Of a stretch of DNA of 64,000 nt, positions 1 through 7,790 are shown in pieces. Origin of the DNA: Bacteroidia bacterium (GTDB taxonomy: Bacteria > Bacteroidota > Bacteroidia > SpSt-205). A program made the translations under genes and the position numbers. The stretch is taken from assembly GCA_026003235.1 (NCBI GenBank), contig BPGW01000002.1:123501-187500 (forward strand), written 5' to 3'. Numbering within the stretch: position 1 is the first letter of the stretch; each line of letters opens with the position of its first letter. The notes under the pieces were generated by a model, which worked only from the letters and a program-made list of their open reading frames with translations, was not told the DNA's origin and searched no databases.

Positions 1-2214
1 GAGGGGATCGGCCAGCCAAGGCGCCAGCTTTGCATGCTGGTCTGGGGTGTAGCCCAGGGAGGCAAGCTGCTGAAGAAGGAGAGGGGGCAGCTCCGGATGG
101 GCCGCTTGCCAGGCATGGCGCAGCTCACGCAGCCGGGCAGGGGCAGGTCGCGGCTCGCTCGGCAAGGGAAGGTCCTTCGCCTGCTGCGCAAGTTCGTTCT
201 GCGCCTCTTGCAGGCTGCTCTGGATCACGCCGAGAGGGGTGTTGATCTCATGGGCGATGTGGGCGGCCATCAGGCCGAGGTTGGCCATGCGTTCGGCGCG
301 CAGGAGCTGGGTTTGCTGGGCTTGCGTTTGCTTCAGGAGGGCTTCTCTTTCTGCGGTTAGCTTGCGCTGGAGCCGTCGCAGGTTCCACTCCCGCAGGAAG
401 GCAATACCCGCCACGATGCCCACCAGCCCTACAATCAGGAGGGCTCGTGCGAACCAGGTCTGGTACCAGGGGGGTATGACTTCTACGGTCCACTCCAGGG
501 GGGTAGCCTTGGGGTAAGCGGGGTGCTCCACCCATAGGCGGAGGGTTACGGTGCCGGGCTGGCTGAGCGCCAGGAGCAGCTTGGGCTGGTCCAGCGGCTG
601 AGGGGGATCGGCGCCGATCTGGTACCTGACCCGGAGGAGGCCAGGCAGGAAAAGCGCGTCGGCTTCCCAAGCCAGTTCTATATAGGGCCGTTCGGCAGGC
701 AGCTCAAAGCGTCGTGGGGCCACAGGCTTGAGGGCGGGCCCTTGGAGCGTAGCCCGCAGGGTGAGCGGAGGTAAGCGCCCAGCCTTGAGGTAAGCCAAGT
801 GTCCCAGCGAGGTCAGAAGGTGGAGGGTATCGCCCTGGGAGAAAGCTACGAGGGGACGCCCCCACCCGAAAGGCAGCGGGAGCGGAGGACCCATCCAAGG
901 CGCCCAAGTAAGGGTATCCTGCACCTGGCCGTTTTTCCATACCAGCCAGCGGCTTCCAAGCCGTAGGTACCACGCTTCCCGCCAGAATTGGGCCTCTTCG
1001 GGCCGGAAAGCAAGCCGGATAGGTTGCCAGCGCTCTTTTTCGTAAAGATAGAGATAATCGCCGCTCCAGGCCCAGAGCCGTGATCCTTGCCAGGCCAGGC
1101 GTCGGATAGGGGTTCGGAAGTGGAATCGAGCTTCCCGGCCGCTGTGGCGGAGGGTGAGCTGGGTTCCGCTGCTCCAGGCCAGGTGCGTGCCGGTAGCGGC
1201 TACGGCGTGGATGTACCTGCCAGGTTCGGCCAAGGGGGTGCCGTCGCTGCGCAGCAGACCTGCGGGAGTAGCCCAGACCCACTGGCCCTGGTAGAGGGCC
1301 GCTTCAAGCAGTGTAGCGGGGTATCGGCGCAGCCCCTGGGGGGTTAGGGCCGTCTCGCCCTGCCAGAGAACCCATTGGCCTTCTTGGAAGGTGCCCTGGG
1401 TCATGGGCAGGGGCCAGCGGCGCACCCACCGGTAAGGGGCTTCAAGGTAAAGGAGGTGGCATGCTGCTGCGGTAATTACCGCCAGAAGGGCATGCTGGGC
1501 TGAGAAGGCGGCGCTGTAGATAGGCGTAGCGCTTGTCCAGAGGGGCGAGGCTTCTGGCCAGCGCAAAATCGCCTTTTCGCTTAGGAGGTAAGGTCCGCAG
1601 ACCCAGCGAGCCCCCACCGCAAGCGGGGACCCTCCGGGCAGGGGGAGGGCTTGTCCGGCTTCGGTGAGGCCCCAGAGCTGGTCTCTGACTGGGAAGGCCT
1701 CCAGCCATCGGCGTGCGGGCAAGCGCAGGAGGGGCTTTTCGCCTGGCCAGGCATAGAGGGTATCCCCCTTCCGTAGGAGAAGCTTTGGGGGGAAGGTGCC
1801 CATCCATTCTCCGGCGATGCGGGTTAGCTGTAAGGAGTCACCTTGCCAGCGCAGCCAATAAGAGCCCTGCACGGTGCGGATAGCTATGCCGTCGGGGCCT
1901 TGCCAGAGGCGGTCAACCCAGCCGGCCCCCGCTAAGGGGATTCGTCGGGTGCCCTGTGGAGTGTGCCAATAGAGAACGTTCAGACCTCCCAGGAGGAGGG
2001 TGTCCGCTCCAGCGGCGAGGCCGGCTCTGACTTCTTCTGGAAAGGCGGCTTTTTCTTGCCAGGTGCCTTTTTCCAGCCGCCAGAGCCGCCGCCCCTCCAC
2101 CACATAGAGGGCCGGCTTCGGGTCCAGAATCGGGAAAGCCTGGCTGCTCCACCGGCCCGCAGGCGCAGCCCAGCTATCCCAGACAGGCCACAAAACCGCC
2201 AGCCAACCCAGCAT
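1..2214 (-). CDS. Sensor histidine kinase with N-terminal propeller and Y_Y_Y-like domains (C-terminal end outside window)
   Basis: The frame is open from an ATG at 2214 to the window edge (738 codons); the kinase ATP-binding part lies beyond it. Seen: a hydrophobic N-terminus (MLGWLAVLWPVWDSWAA) suggesting export, about 470 residues of Trp/Gly-rich propeller-like repeats, a Y_Y_Y-like beta domain around residues 490-575, one membrane segment near residues 583-605 (WFARALLIVGLVGIVAGIAF), a short coiled coil, and a HisKA H-box AAHIAHEINTPLGV with phospho-acceptor His655. This order is known from periplasmic-sensing Bacteroidetes kinases of the two-component-regulator-propeller type. The ligand is unknown and no response regulator is visible. 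The gene diverges from the one at 2274, and its promoter box sits 5 bases before the ATG. Confidence 0.85.
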   Translation of the reverse strand, partial: MLGWLAVLWPVWDSWAAPAGRWSSQAFPILDPKPALYVVEGRRLWRLEKGTWQEKAAFPEEVRAGLAAGADTLLLGGLNVLYWHTPQGTRRIPLAGAGWVDRLWQGPDGIAIRTVQGSYWLRWQGDSLQLTRIAGEWMGTFPPKLLLRKGDTLYAWPGEKPLLRLPARRWLEAFPVRDQLWGLTEAGQALPLPGGSPLAVGARWVCGPYLLSEKAILRWPEASPLWTSATPIYSAAFSAQHALLAVITAAACHLLYLEAPYRWVRRWPLPMTQGTFQEGQWVLWQGETALTPQGLRRYPATLLEAALYQGQWVWATPAGLLRSDGTPLAEPGRYIHAVAATGTHLAWSSGTQLTLRHSGREARFHFRTPIRRLAWQGSRLWAWSGDYLYLYEKERWQPIRLAFRPEEAQFWREAWYLRLGSRWLVWKNGQVQDTLTWAPWMGPPLPLPFGWGRPLVAFSQGDTLHLLTSLGHLAYLKAGRLPPLTLRATLQGPALKPVAPRRFELPAERPYIELAWEADALFLPGLLRVRYQIGADPPQPLDQPKLLLALSQPGTVTLRLWVEHPAYPKATPLEWTVEVIPPWYQTWFARALLIVGLVGIVAGIAFLREWNLRRLQRKLTAEREALLKQTQAQQTQLLRAERMANLGLMAAHIAHEINTPLGVIQSSLQEAQNELAQQAKDLPLPSEPRPAPARLRELRHAWQAAHPELPPLLLQQLASLGYTPDQHAKLAPWLADPL

Positions 2215-2218
2215 AGAC

Positions 2219-2226
2219 CAAAGGTA
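2219..2226 (-). promoter_or_regulatory. -7 promoter box TACCTTTG
   Basis: Perfect Bacteroidetes TAnnTTTG box on the minus strand. Its last G is 5 bases before the ATG of the sensor kinase, so the transcript is predicted to start at or next to the start codon. Confidence 0.7.
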
Positions 2227-2261
2227 GAAGGACTGCGTGGGCTTATTAGCAGAAAAAGCCC

Positions 2262-2269
2262 TATCTTTG
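2262..2269 (+). promoter_or_regulatory. -7 promoter box TATCTTTG
   Basis: Perfect TAnnTTTG box ending 5 bases before the ATG at 2274. No clear -33 TTG is seen at the usual distance. A leaderless mRNA is predicted. Confidence 0.7.
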
Positions 2270-2273
2270 CGCT

Positions 2274-2702
2274 ATGCGTACCTTAGCGCACGTAGCCGTC
2301 CTGGCCCTGGTATGGGCCGGTGTGGGGCAAGCCCACGATGAGAAGAAAGCTTCCAAAATGGTGCTCAAAGTAGAGAAAGCCCAGGTGGAAGGAGCCCAGA
2401 AGTCCCTAAAAAGTCTGGCCGGCGTGAAGTCGGTGAAGTACGACGAGCAGCAAGGGCAGCTTGTGGTTCTCTACGACAAGAAGAAGCTGGGCTGTTGTAG
2501 CCGCATCCACAGCGCCCTCAAGGAAGCAGGCATCCAGTACACGCTCATCTCCAACGAGGAATACCCTGCCTGCAAGGACAAGCACGAAGGGGAACACTCG
2601 GATGCGGGCGGTGCTACCGTGCCCGCCCAGCATACCTCCGGCGGCAAGAAAAAGGGCGGTTGCTGCACAGCAGGGGCTGGGAAGGCCGCTTGTACGCATT
2701 GA
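2274..2702 (+). CDS. Secreted Cys/His-rich protein with a degenerate heavy-metal-associated-like domain
   Basis: 142 residues. The N-terminus MRTLAHVAVLALVWAGVGQA is a signal peptide. Residues about 28-95 have the beta-alpha-beta-beta-alpha-beta pattern of HMA/copper-chaperone domains (GVKSVKYDEQQGQLVVLYD, then a helix ending KEAGIQYTLI), but the usual CxxC metal loop is absent. Instead a Cys-Cys pair sits at the start of the second helix (LGCCSRIHSAL). The tail adds ACKDKHEGEH, GGCC and CTH, giving six Cys and several His in total. Extracytoplasmic metal binding is inferred from these residues, not proven. It has its own promoter, and the next gene begins 38 bases downstream. Confidence 0.75.
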   Translation: MRTLAHVAVLALVWAGVGQAHDEKKASKMVLKVEKAQVEGAQKSLKSLAGVKSVKYDEQQGQLVVLYDKKKLGCCSRIHSALKEAGIQYTLISNEEYPACKDKHEGEHSDAGGATVPAQHTSGGKKKGGCCTAGAGKAACTH

Positions 2703-2740
2703 GAGCTGCCGCTCCTCACGCCTAACCGGGTTTTGTTTTT

Positions 2741-4108
2741 ATGGGAGGCCTGCGGGTTCTGTGGGTGGGCCTTGCATGTTTATGGGCCCAGAGGTGGGAA
2801 AGTGTAGCGGGCGGCACTGATCGGCAAGTTGAAGTGCTCTATCCCTGGCAGGGGGCCTTGTATGTAGGGGGGCGGTTTACCACAGTAGGGGGGGCTGGAG
2901 GGCTGCAGGCTCAAGGGATCGCCCGCTACACATCCAGTGGCTGGCAGACGGTCGGGGGCATAGGCGCAGGAGGAAATGGGCAGATTTATGCCATGGTTGA
3001 GTACGGGGGCAAACTCATCGTAGGCGGGGATTTCAGTGGCATAGGAACCAGTTCGGCTCAAAACCTGGCTGCTTACGATCCGGCTACAGGCACTTGGAGT
3101 GCTGTCGGAGGCGGCGTCAATGGCCCTGTAAGGGCCCTGGCGGTGTACGATGGCGAACTGCTCGTAGGAGGCGACTTTACGCAGGTGAATGTAGCCGGGG
3201 CCTCGCCTTTATATTATGCGTTCTTTGCCCGCTGGAACGGCTCGCAGTGGCTGGCTCCCGACCCTTCTAATCCCTCTTATCTTCTGACAGGAGGCTCCCC
3301 CAGAGCGTTTATTGTGTTTCAAAATAAACTCTACCTGGTTGGTAACTTTACCGCTGCCTACTACAATGAGACAGACAAGGCTTACATAGCCATCTGGGAT
3401 AAGGCTCAACAAAAGATTTTGCCGGCTTATGCCCCAGGTCAGGGCCCCGATAACAACATCTGGTGCGCCGCCCTCTGGCAGGGCAGCCTCTACCTGGGAG
3501 GGGATTTGACGACTTTTGGGAGCGCTACGGGCAAGGTAGTCCGCTTTGATGGAAGTCGGGCTTATAGTGTGACGGGTGCGCCTACGTCAGGCAGTGTGCG
3601 GGCCTTGCTGGCTACGCCTACAGACTTGTATGTAGCCGGCAGCTTCACCCAGGCTGGCGGCCAGACCGTAAATCGCGTCGCAAAGCTCTCTTCTACCGGC
3701 ACTTGGAGCGCTTTGGACAGGGGTTTGGGGCCTACGATAGTCAACACCCTCGCCTGGTACAATGGCACCCTCTATGCAGGTGGCGGCTTCACCACCGATG
3801 GAGCTGGCAATGCTCTCCCGTATATAGCCCGTTTTGCAAGCGGAGTGTCGGCCCTTCCCCATCTCGTCGAGGGAGCCATTCGTCTCTCGCAAGTAGGACC
3901 GGGTGCCTACCTCCTCTCTGTAGAATCTCCCCTCCACCTGACTCGCCTCCAGCTTTTCAATGCTATGGGGCAGGTGGTGTATGAAAGCGAGGGTTTGCGG
4001 GGGCCGGGCGCTTCTCTTGCTTTACCTGTTCTCTCGCCAGGGGTGTATGGGCTTCGGGCGCAGACGGAGGAAGGCCAGCTCTTTTTCCTGCGGTTTGCGG
4101 CTCAGTAG
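2741..4108 (+). CDS. Secreted seven-repeat beta-propeller-like protein with T9SS sorting domain
   Basis: 455 residues with a short signal peptide ending CLWAQ (residues 13-17). Seven copies of a motif like LYVGGRFTTVGG, LIVGGDFSGIG, LLVGGDFTQVN, LYLGGDLTTFG and LYAGGGFTTDG follow at about 45-50 residue spacing, most leading into an A-x-Y/W/F segment. Seven such repeats fit a seven-bladed propeller of the delta-60/kelch kind. The last ~80 residues form a T9SS type A sorting domain (LQLFNAMGQVVYESEG, then SPGVYGLRAQTEEGQ). It is probably exported by T9SS; partner and function are unknown. The ATG at 2741 follows a TTTTG stretch by 6 bases, a weak promoter candidate. The 3' end overlaps proS by 7 bases, convergently. 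Confidence 0.8.
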   Translation: MGGLRVLWVGLACLWAQRWESVAGGTDRQVEVLYPWQGALYVGGRFTTVGGAGGLQAQGIARYTSSGWQTVGGIGAGGNGQIYAMVEYGGKLIVGGDFSGIGTSSAQNLAAYDPATGTWSAVGGGVNGPVRALAVYDGELLVGGDFTQVNVAGASPLYYAFFARWNGSQWLAPDPSNPSYLLTGGSPRAFIVFQNKLYLVGNFTAAYYNETDKAYIAIWDKAQQKILPAYAPGQGPDNNIWCAALWQGSLYLGGDLTTFGSATGKVVRFDGSRAYSVTGAPTSGSVRALLATPTDLYVAGSFTQAGGQTVNRVAKLSSTGTWSALDRGLGPTIVNTLAWYNGTLYAGGGFTTDGAGNALPYIARFASGVSALPHLVEGAIRLSQVGPGAYLLSVESPLHLTRLQLFNAMGQVVYESEGLRGPGASLALPVLSPGVYGLRAQTEEGQLFFLRFAAQ

Positions 4109-5565
4109 GCGATAGCGAAGAGCACGCGCTGTTCCGACGGCCGGCCGGTGTAGATGCACCGGCCGGGTTCTTTTTCCCCTTCCAAGGGGATGCACCGGAT
4201 CGTGGCGCCGGTCTCTTCTTTGATAGCGAGTTCGGTTTCGGCGTTGCCATCCCAATGCGCAAGGATAAAGCCCCGCTCCTTCTCCAGGATCGCCTTCATG
4301 TCGGCGTAGCTGTCTACCCGATGCGTCTGGCGCTGGATGCGCTCCTGAGCTCGGACAAAAAGCTCTCGCTGCATCTCTTCAAGCCAGCTTGCGCACGCCT
4401 GTACAACAGCGGGCTGGGGATGCGTGGCTTTCTGACCGGTGTGGCGCCAGCTCACTTCTACGGTGTTGTCTTCCACATCGCGCGGGCCCAAAGTCAGGCG
4501 CAAGGGCACCCCCTTTAGCTCCCATTCGTTGAACTTCCACCCAGGACGGTGGTGCGGATCGTCATCTACTTTTACACGCAGGCCCTTCTCTCTGAGCTGC
4601 TGAGCGAGCCGATGAGCTGCTTCCGTGATCTGGGCCTGCTGCGCTTCAGAACGCCAAATAGGCACGATCACCACCTGAATCGGCGCCACCCGAGGAGGCA
4701 GAACCAAGCCCCTTTCATCCCCATGCGATAGGATCAGCGCACCAATTAGCCGCGTGGAGACCCCCCAAGAGGTGGCCCACACGTATTCCAGTTCGTTCTG
4801 GGCATTGAGAAACTTCACCTCAAAGGCCTTGGCGAAGTTCTGCCCCAGAAAGTGCGAAGTCCCCGCTTGGAGGGCCTTGCCATCTAGGAGCAGGGTTTCA
4901 ATTGTGAAGGTTTCCACCGCCCCAGCGAACCGTTCGGTAGGGGTTTTACGGCCCTTGATAACAGGGATAGCTAAATAGTCCTGGACGAAGCGGGCATACA
5001 CTTCCAGCATTTGGCGTGCTTCGGCCAGGGCCTCCTCGGCGGTGGCGTGAGCGGTGTGGCCTTCCTGCCAGAGAAACTCCGTGGTACGCAAAAAGAGCCG
5101 TGGTCTTTTTTCCCAACGCACCACATTGGCCCACTGGTTGATTAGAAGGGGCAAGTCTCGGTAAGATTGTATCCAGTTTTTGAAGGTGTTCCAGATGATG
5201 GTTTCGGAGGTAGGGCGCACGACGAGGGGTTCTTCCAGCTTGGCTTCAGGGTCGGGCTGCACGGTTCGGGTGACCGGGTCGGTCTGGATGCGGTAATGGG
5301 TCACCACGGCGCATTCTTGCGCAAAGCCCTCCACATGGGCCGCTTCCCGGGCTAAAAAACTCAGCGGAATGAAGAGCGGAAAGTAGGCGTTCTGGTGGCC
5401 CGTGGCTTTGAAGGCTTCATCCAGGGGGCGCTGGATGTTTTCCCACAGGGCCCACCCGTAAGGCTTGATGGTCATGCACCCCCGCACAGGGGAATGTTCG
5501 GCCAGCCCAGCCTTCTCAATTACTTGGGTGTACCACTCGCTGAGGTCTTGCATCGGGATAGGCAT
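4102..5565 (-). CDS. proS: Prolyl-tRNA synthetase (short, archaeal/eukaryotic-like form)
   Basis: 487 residues, full length for the short class of ProS, which lacks the bacterial editing insertion. It joins proline to tRNA-Pro in the cytoplasm. Seen: the N-terminal start of the catalytic domain (GCMTIKPYGWALWENIQRPLD), VVRPTSETI near residue 116, a class II motif 2 region RWEKRPRLFLRTTEFLWQEG at about 150-169, the anticodon-binding domain from about residue 285 (PIQVVIVPI), and the family's C-terminal zinc-like domain ending with an aromatic Tyr. This form is usual in Bacteroidetes. The gene is divergent from the lipoprotein at 5607; a box 26 bases upstream gives it a short leader. Confidence 0.97.
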   Translation of the reverse strand: MPIPMQDLSEWYTQVIEKAGLAEHSPVRGCMTIKPYGWALWENIQRPLDEAFKATGHQNAYFPLFIPLSFLAREAAHVEGFAQECAVVTHYRIQTDPVTRTVQPDPEAKLEEPLVVRPTSETIIWNTFKNWIQSYRDLPLLINQWANVVRWEKRPRLFLRTTEFLWQEGHTAHATAEEALAEARQMLEVYARFVQDYLAIPVIKGRKTPTERFAGAVETFTIETLLLDGKALQAGTSHFLGQNFAKAFEVKFLNAQNELEYVWATSWGVSTRLIGALILSHGDERGLVLPPRVAPIQVVIVPIWRSEAQQAQITEAAHRLAQQLREKGLRVKVDDDPHHRPGWKFNEWELKGVPLRLTLGPRDVEDNTVEVSWRHTGQKATHPQPAVVQACASWLEEMQRELFVRAQERIQRQTHRVDSYADMKAILEKERGFILAHWDGNAETELAIKEETGATIRCIPLEGEKEPGRCIYTGRPSEQRVLFAIAY

Positions 5566-5573
5566 ATTTTTCG

Positions 5574-5581
5574 TATATTTG
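5574..5581 (+). promoter_or_regulatory. -7 promoter box TATATTTG
   Basis: Perfect box for the lipoprotein gene at 5607, 26 bases from its last G to the ATG. It faces the minus-strand proS box only 9 bases away. Confidence 0.65.
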
Positions 5582-5590
5582 AGGTGACCG

Positions 5591-5598
5591 CAAAAGTA
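5591..5598 (-). promoter_or_regulatory. -7 promoter box TACTTTTG
   Basis: Perfect TAnnTTTG box on the minus strand, 26 bases from its last G to the proS ATG, mirroring the spacing of the plus-strand box at 5574. Confidence 0.6.
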
Positions 5599-5606
5599 CC
5601 ACGCCT

Positions 5607-6398
5607 ATGAAAACCGCACACAGTCTTGGGGGCCTGCTGGTAGGTCTCCTCGTAGTTTGGGGCTGTTCCAGCAGCCGTTCGGCCAGCGCTATCAACGATA
5701 CTTACCTTACTGCTAAGCAGCGCGCCAGCCTTGGCCAGCAGAAAGCGAAGGCTTCCTCTTCGGAGGACATAGACGCCCGGGAGGATAACTTTGAGCAGAC
5801 GGACCGAACGAGGCGCTCTTCGGGCGACGAAGATTACTGCTACAGTTGCCGGGTACGGCGCTACTCAACGGGGGTATGGTATGACCCTTGGATGGATCCG
5901 TGGTGCGGGTGGGGCCGCAGCGCTTGGATAGGGCCAGGCTGGGGAGCTTGGGGGCCTGGCTGGTACAGTCCAGGGTGGACCTTCTCGTGGGGCTATGGGT
6001 GGGGTTACCCCAGAACGTGGTATACCCCCGGGTGGGGATGGCCTTACTACTACGCGGGGCCGGGGTGGTACGATCCGTACTGGGGCTACTGGGGTAGCTA
6101 CTGGGCCCCCGTGGGCGGCGGAAGTACCTCTACCAGCCGTCCGCGCACTTACATGCCCCGCACTTACACGGCTCCCTCGGGAGGCACCACGTACACGCCT
6201 CCTCGTGGAGGGGTAATTAGCCCTTCACCGACGCCGCCTCGTCGCACAGCAGCTCCTTCTCGTCCAAGTGGAGGCAGCAGCTTCGGCGGCCAGAGATACA
6301 CTTCGCCTTCCGGGGGTGGGCGGCCCAGCCTGTCAGGCGGCTCTACAGGAGGGGGGGGTATCCGATCTTCGGGCGGGGGTGGGGCGCGGCCTCGCTAA
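5607..6398 (+). CDS. Gly/Trp/Tyr-rich lipoprotein
   Basis: 263 residues. The N-terminus MKTAHSLGGLLVGLLVVWGC carries a lipobox-like end, so signal peptidase II processing and lipidation at Cys20 are likely. A short Ser/Asp/Glu/Arg-rich stretch precedes residues about 93-172, which are strikingly rich in Trp, Gly, Tyr and Pro (for example GWGAWGPGWYSPGW and YWGYWGSYWAP). The C-terminal third is Ser/Gly/Pro/Arg-rich and low in complexity, likely disordered. Similar W/G/Y-rich surface lipoproteins occur in Bacteroidetes without an assigned role. Function unknown; an envelope-exposed or adhesive role is only a guess. The stop codon overlaps the promoter box of the next gene. Confidence 0.8.
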   Translation: MKTAHSLGGLLVGLLVVWGCSSSRSASAINDTYLTAKQRASLGQQKAKASSSEDIDAREDNFEQTDRTRRSSGDEDYCYSCRVRRYSTGVWYDPWMDPWCGWGRSAWIGPGWGAWGPGWYSPGWTFSWGYGWGYPRTWYTPGWGWPYYYAGPGWYDPYWGYWGSYWAPVGGGSTSTSRPRTYMPRTYTAPSGGTTYTPPRGGVISPSPTPPRRTAAPSRPSGGSSFGGQRYTSPSGGGRPSLSGGSTGGGGIRSSGGGGARPR

Positions 6399-6403
6399 TT
6401 TTG
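6396..6403 (+). promoter_or_regulatory. -7 promoter box TAATTTTG
   Basis: TAnnTTTG box whose first three bases are the TAA stop codon of the preceding lipoprotein. Its last G is 8 bases before the ATG at 6411. Confidence 0.6.
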
Positions 6404-6410
6404 CCCGAGC

Positions 6411-7790
6411 ATGTGGCACAAAAACCTCCTCTCTCTGATTGGGAAGACCCCCCTCGTCCAACTCAACGCCGTGACGCGGGGGGTCGCACCCACCGTACTG
6501 GCCAAGGTAGAGTACTTCAATCCCGGCCATAGCGTAAAAGACCGGATCGCCCTCAAGATGGTAGAAGAGGCCGAAAAAGCAGGCCTCCTCCGGCCGGGAG
6601 GCACGATCATAGAAGCCACTTCCGGCAATACCGGCATGGGGCTGGCCCTGGTTGCCGCCATCAAAGGGTATCGGTGCATCTTCACCGTGCCGGATAAACA
6701 GTCCCGGGAAAAGATAGACGCTTTGCGGGCCTTGGGGGCCGAAGTGATCGTCACCCCCACGAATGTCCCTCCAGATGACCCTCGCTCCTATTACAGCGTA
6801 GCCAAGCGCCTTGCCCAAGAGATACCTGGTGCTTTCTACCCCAATCAGTACGACAACCTGCACAACCGTCAAGCGCACTACGAGACCACCGGCCCAGAAA
6901 TCTGGGAGCAGACCGAAGGGCGTGTCACCCACTTCGTGGCGGGCATGGGCACCACCGGTACCATCTGCGGCATCGCCCAGTACCTGAAGGAGCAGAACCC
7001 GAGCATCCAAGTTATTGGAGTAGACACCTACGGCTCCCTTTTCCAAAAGCTGCACGAGACAGGCCAAATTGACCCTAAGGAAATCTATCCTTACCTCACG
7101 GAGGGCATTGGAGAAGATATCGTGCCGGGCAACCTGGACCTGTCGCTCATTGATCGGGTCATTAAGGTTTCGGACCGCAATGGGGCGCTCATGGCGCGTA
7201 AGCTTGCTCGGTATGAAGGGCTTTTTGTAGGCTGGTCCAGCGGTTCTGCGGTGTGGGCCGCGCTGGAAGTGGCCCGCGAACTTTCGCCGCGAGAGGTGGT
7301 GGTGGTGCTTCTGCCTGACCACGGCACCCGCTACCTAAATAAAGTCTACAACGATGCCTGGATGCGGTCGCAGGGGTTTCTGGAGCCGACCTCGGAGCTG
7401 ACCGTCAGCGATGTCCTGCGCATGAAGGTGCGAAAAACGCCTGGGCTTGCTACCATTTCGCCGAACGATCCCTTGCGCTATGCCGTAGATCTGATGCAGC
7501 GGTATGAGATTTCGCAGCTGCCAGTCTTGGAAGGGGGGAAAGTGCACGGCCTTCTCACCGAGTCGCGCCTGCTTGAAGTCCTCATGGACGATCCCCACGC
7601 CAAAGATCACCCCGTACGCCAATACATGGTAGAGTCACCTGCTATTGTGTTGCCCACCACACCGGTGGATATCGTGTCCAAAATGCTCAGCCGCGAAATG
7701 CCGGCTCTCTTGGTGCAGCTGGACCATGGGGAGTGGGACATTATCACCCGCTCCGACATTCTGCATACCCTGCTGGAAGTCCAGAAGTGA
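6411..7790 (+). CDS. Cystathionine beta-synthase-like PLP enzyme with two CBS domains
   Basis: 459 residues. The fold-type II PLP domain covers residues 1-320: PLP-binding Lys43 in NPGHSVKDRIA, the substrate loop TSGNTG at 70-75, and the phosphate loop GMGTTGT at about 179-185. Residues about 330-459 form a tandem CBS pair, the usual regulatory module. The expected reaction is serine plus homocysteine to cystathionine (transsulfuration). The CBS tail favours this over plain cysteine synthase, but an O-acetylserine or sulfide-using activity cannot be excluded. The next gene starts inside its stop codon (GTGA overlap), so the two are probably co-transcribed. Confidence 0.9.
   Translation: MWHKNLLSLIGKTPLVQLNAVTRGVAPTVLAKVEYFNPGHSVKDRIALKMVEEAEKAGLLRPGGTIIEATSGNTGMGLALVAAIKGYRCIFTVPDKQSREKIDALRALGAEVIVTPTNVPPDDPRSYYSVAKRLAQEIPGAFYPNQYDNLHNRQAHYETTGPEIWEQTEGRVTHFVAGMGTTGTICGIAQYLKEQNPSIQVIGVDTYGSLFQKLHETGQIDPKEIYPYLTEGIGEDIVPGNLDLSLIDRVIKVSDRNGALMARKLARYEGLFVGWSSGSAVWAALEVARELSPREVVVVLLPDHGTRYLNKVYNDAWMRSQGFLEPTSELTVSDVLRMKVRKTPGLATISPNDPLRYAVDLMQRYEISQLPVLEGGKVHGLLTESRLLEVLMDDPHAKDHPVRQYMVESPAIVLPTTPVDIVSKMLSREMPALLVQLDHGEWDIITRSDILHTLLEVQK

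Noticed and set aside
248..1807. Minus-strand frames at 248-670, 704-1282 and 1442-1807
   Set aside because: They are alternative frames of the sensor kinase gene, whose true frame is open from 2214 to the window edge.
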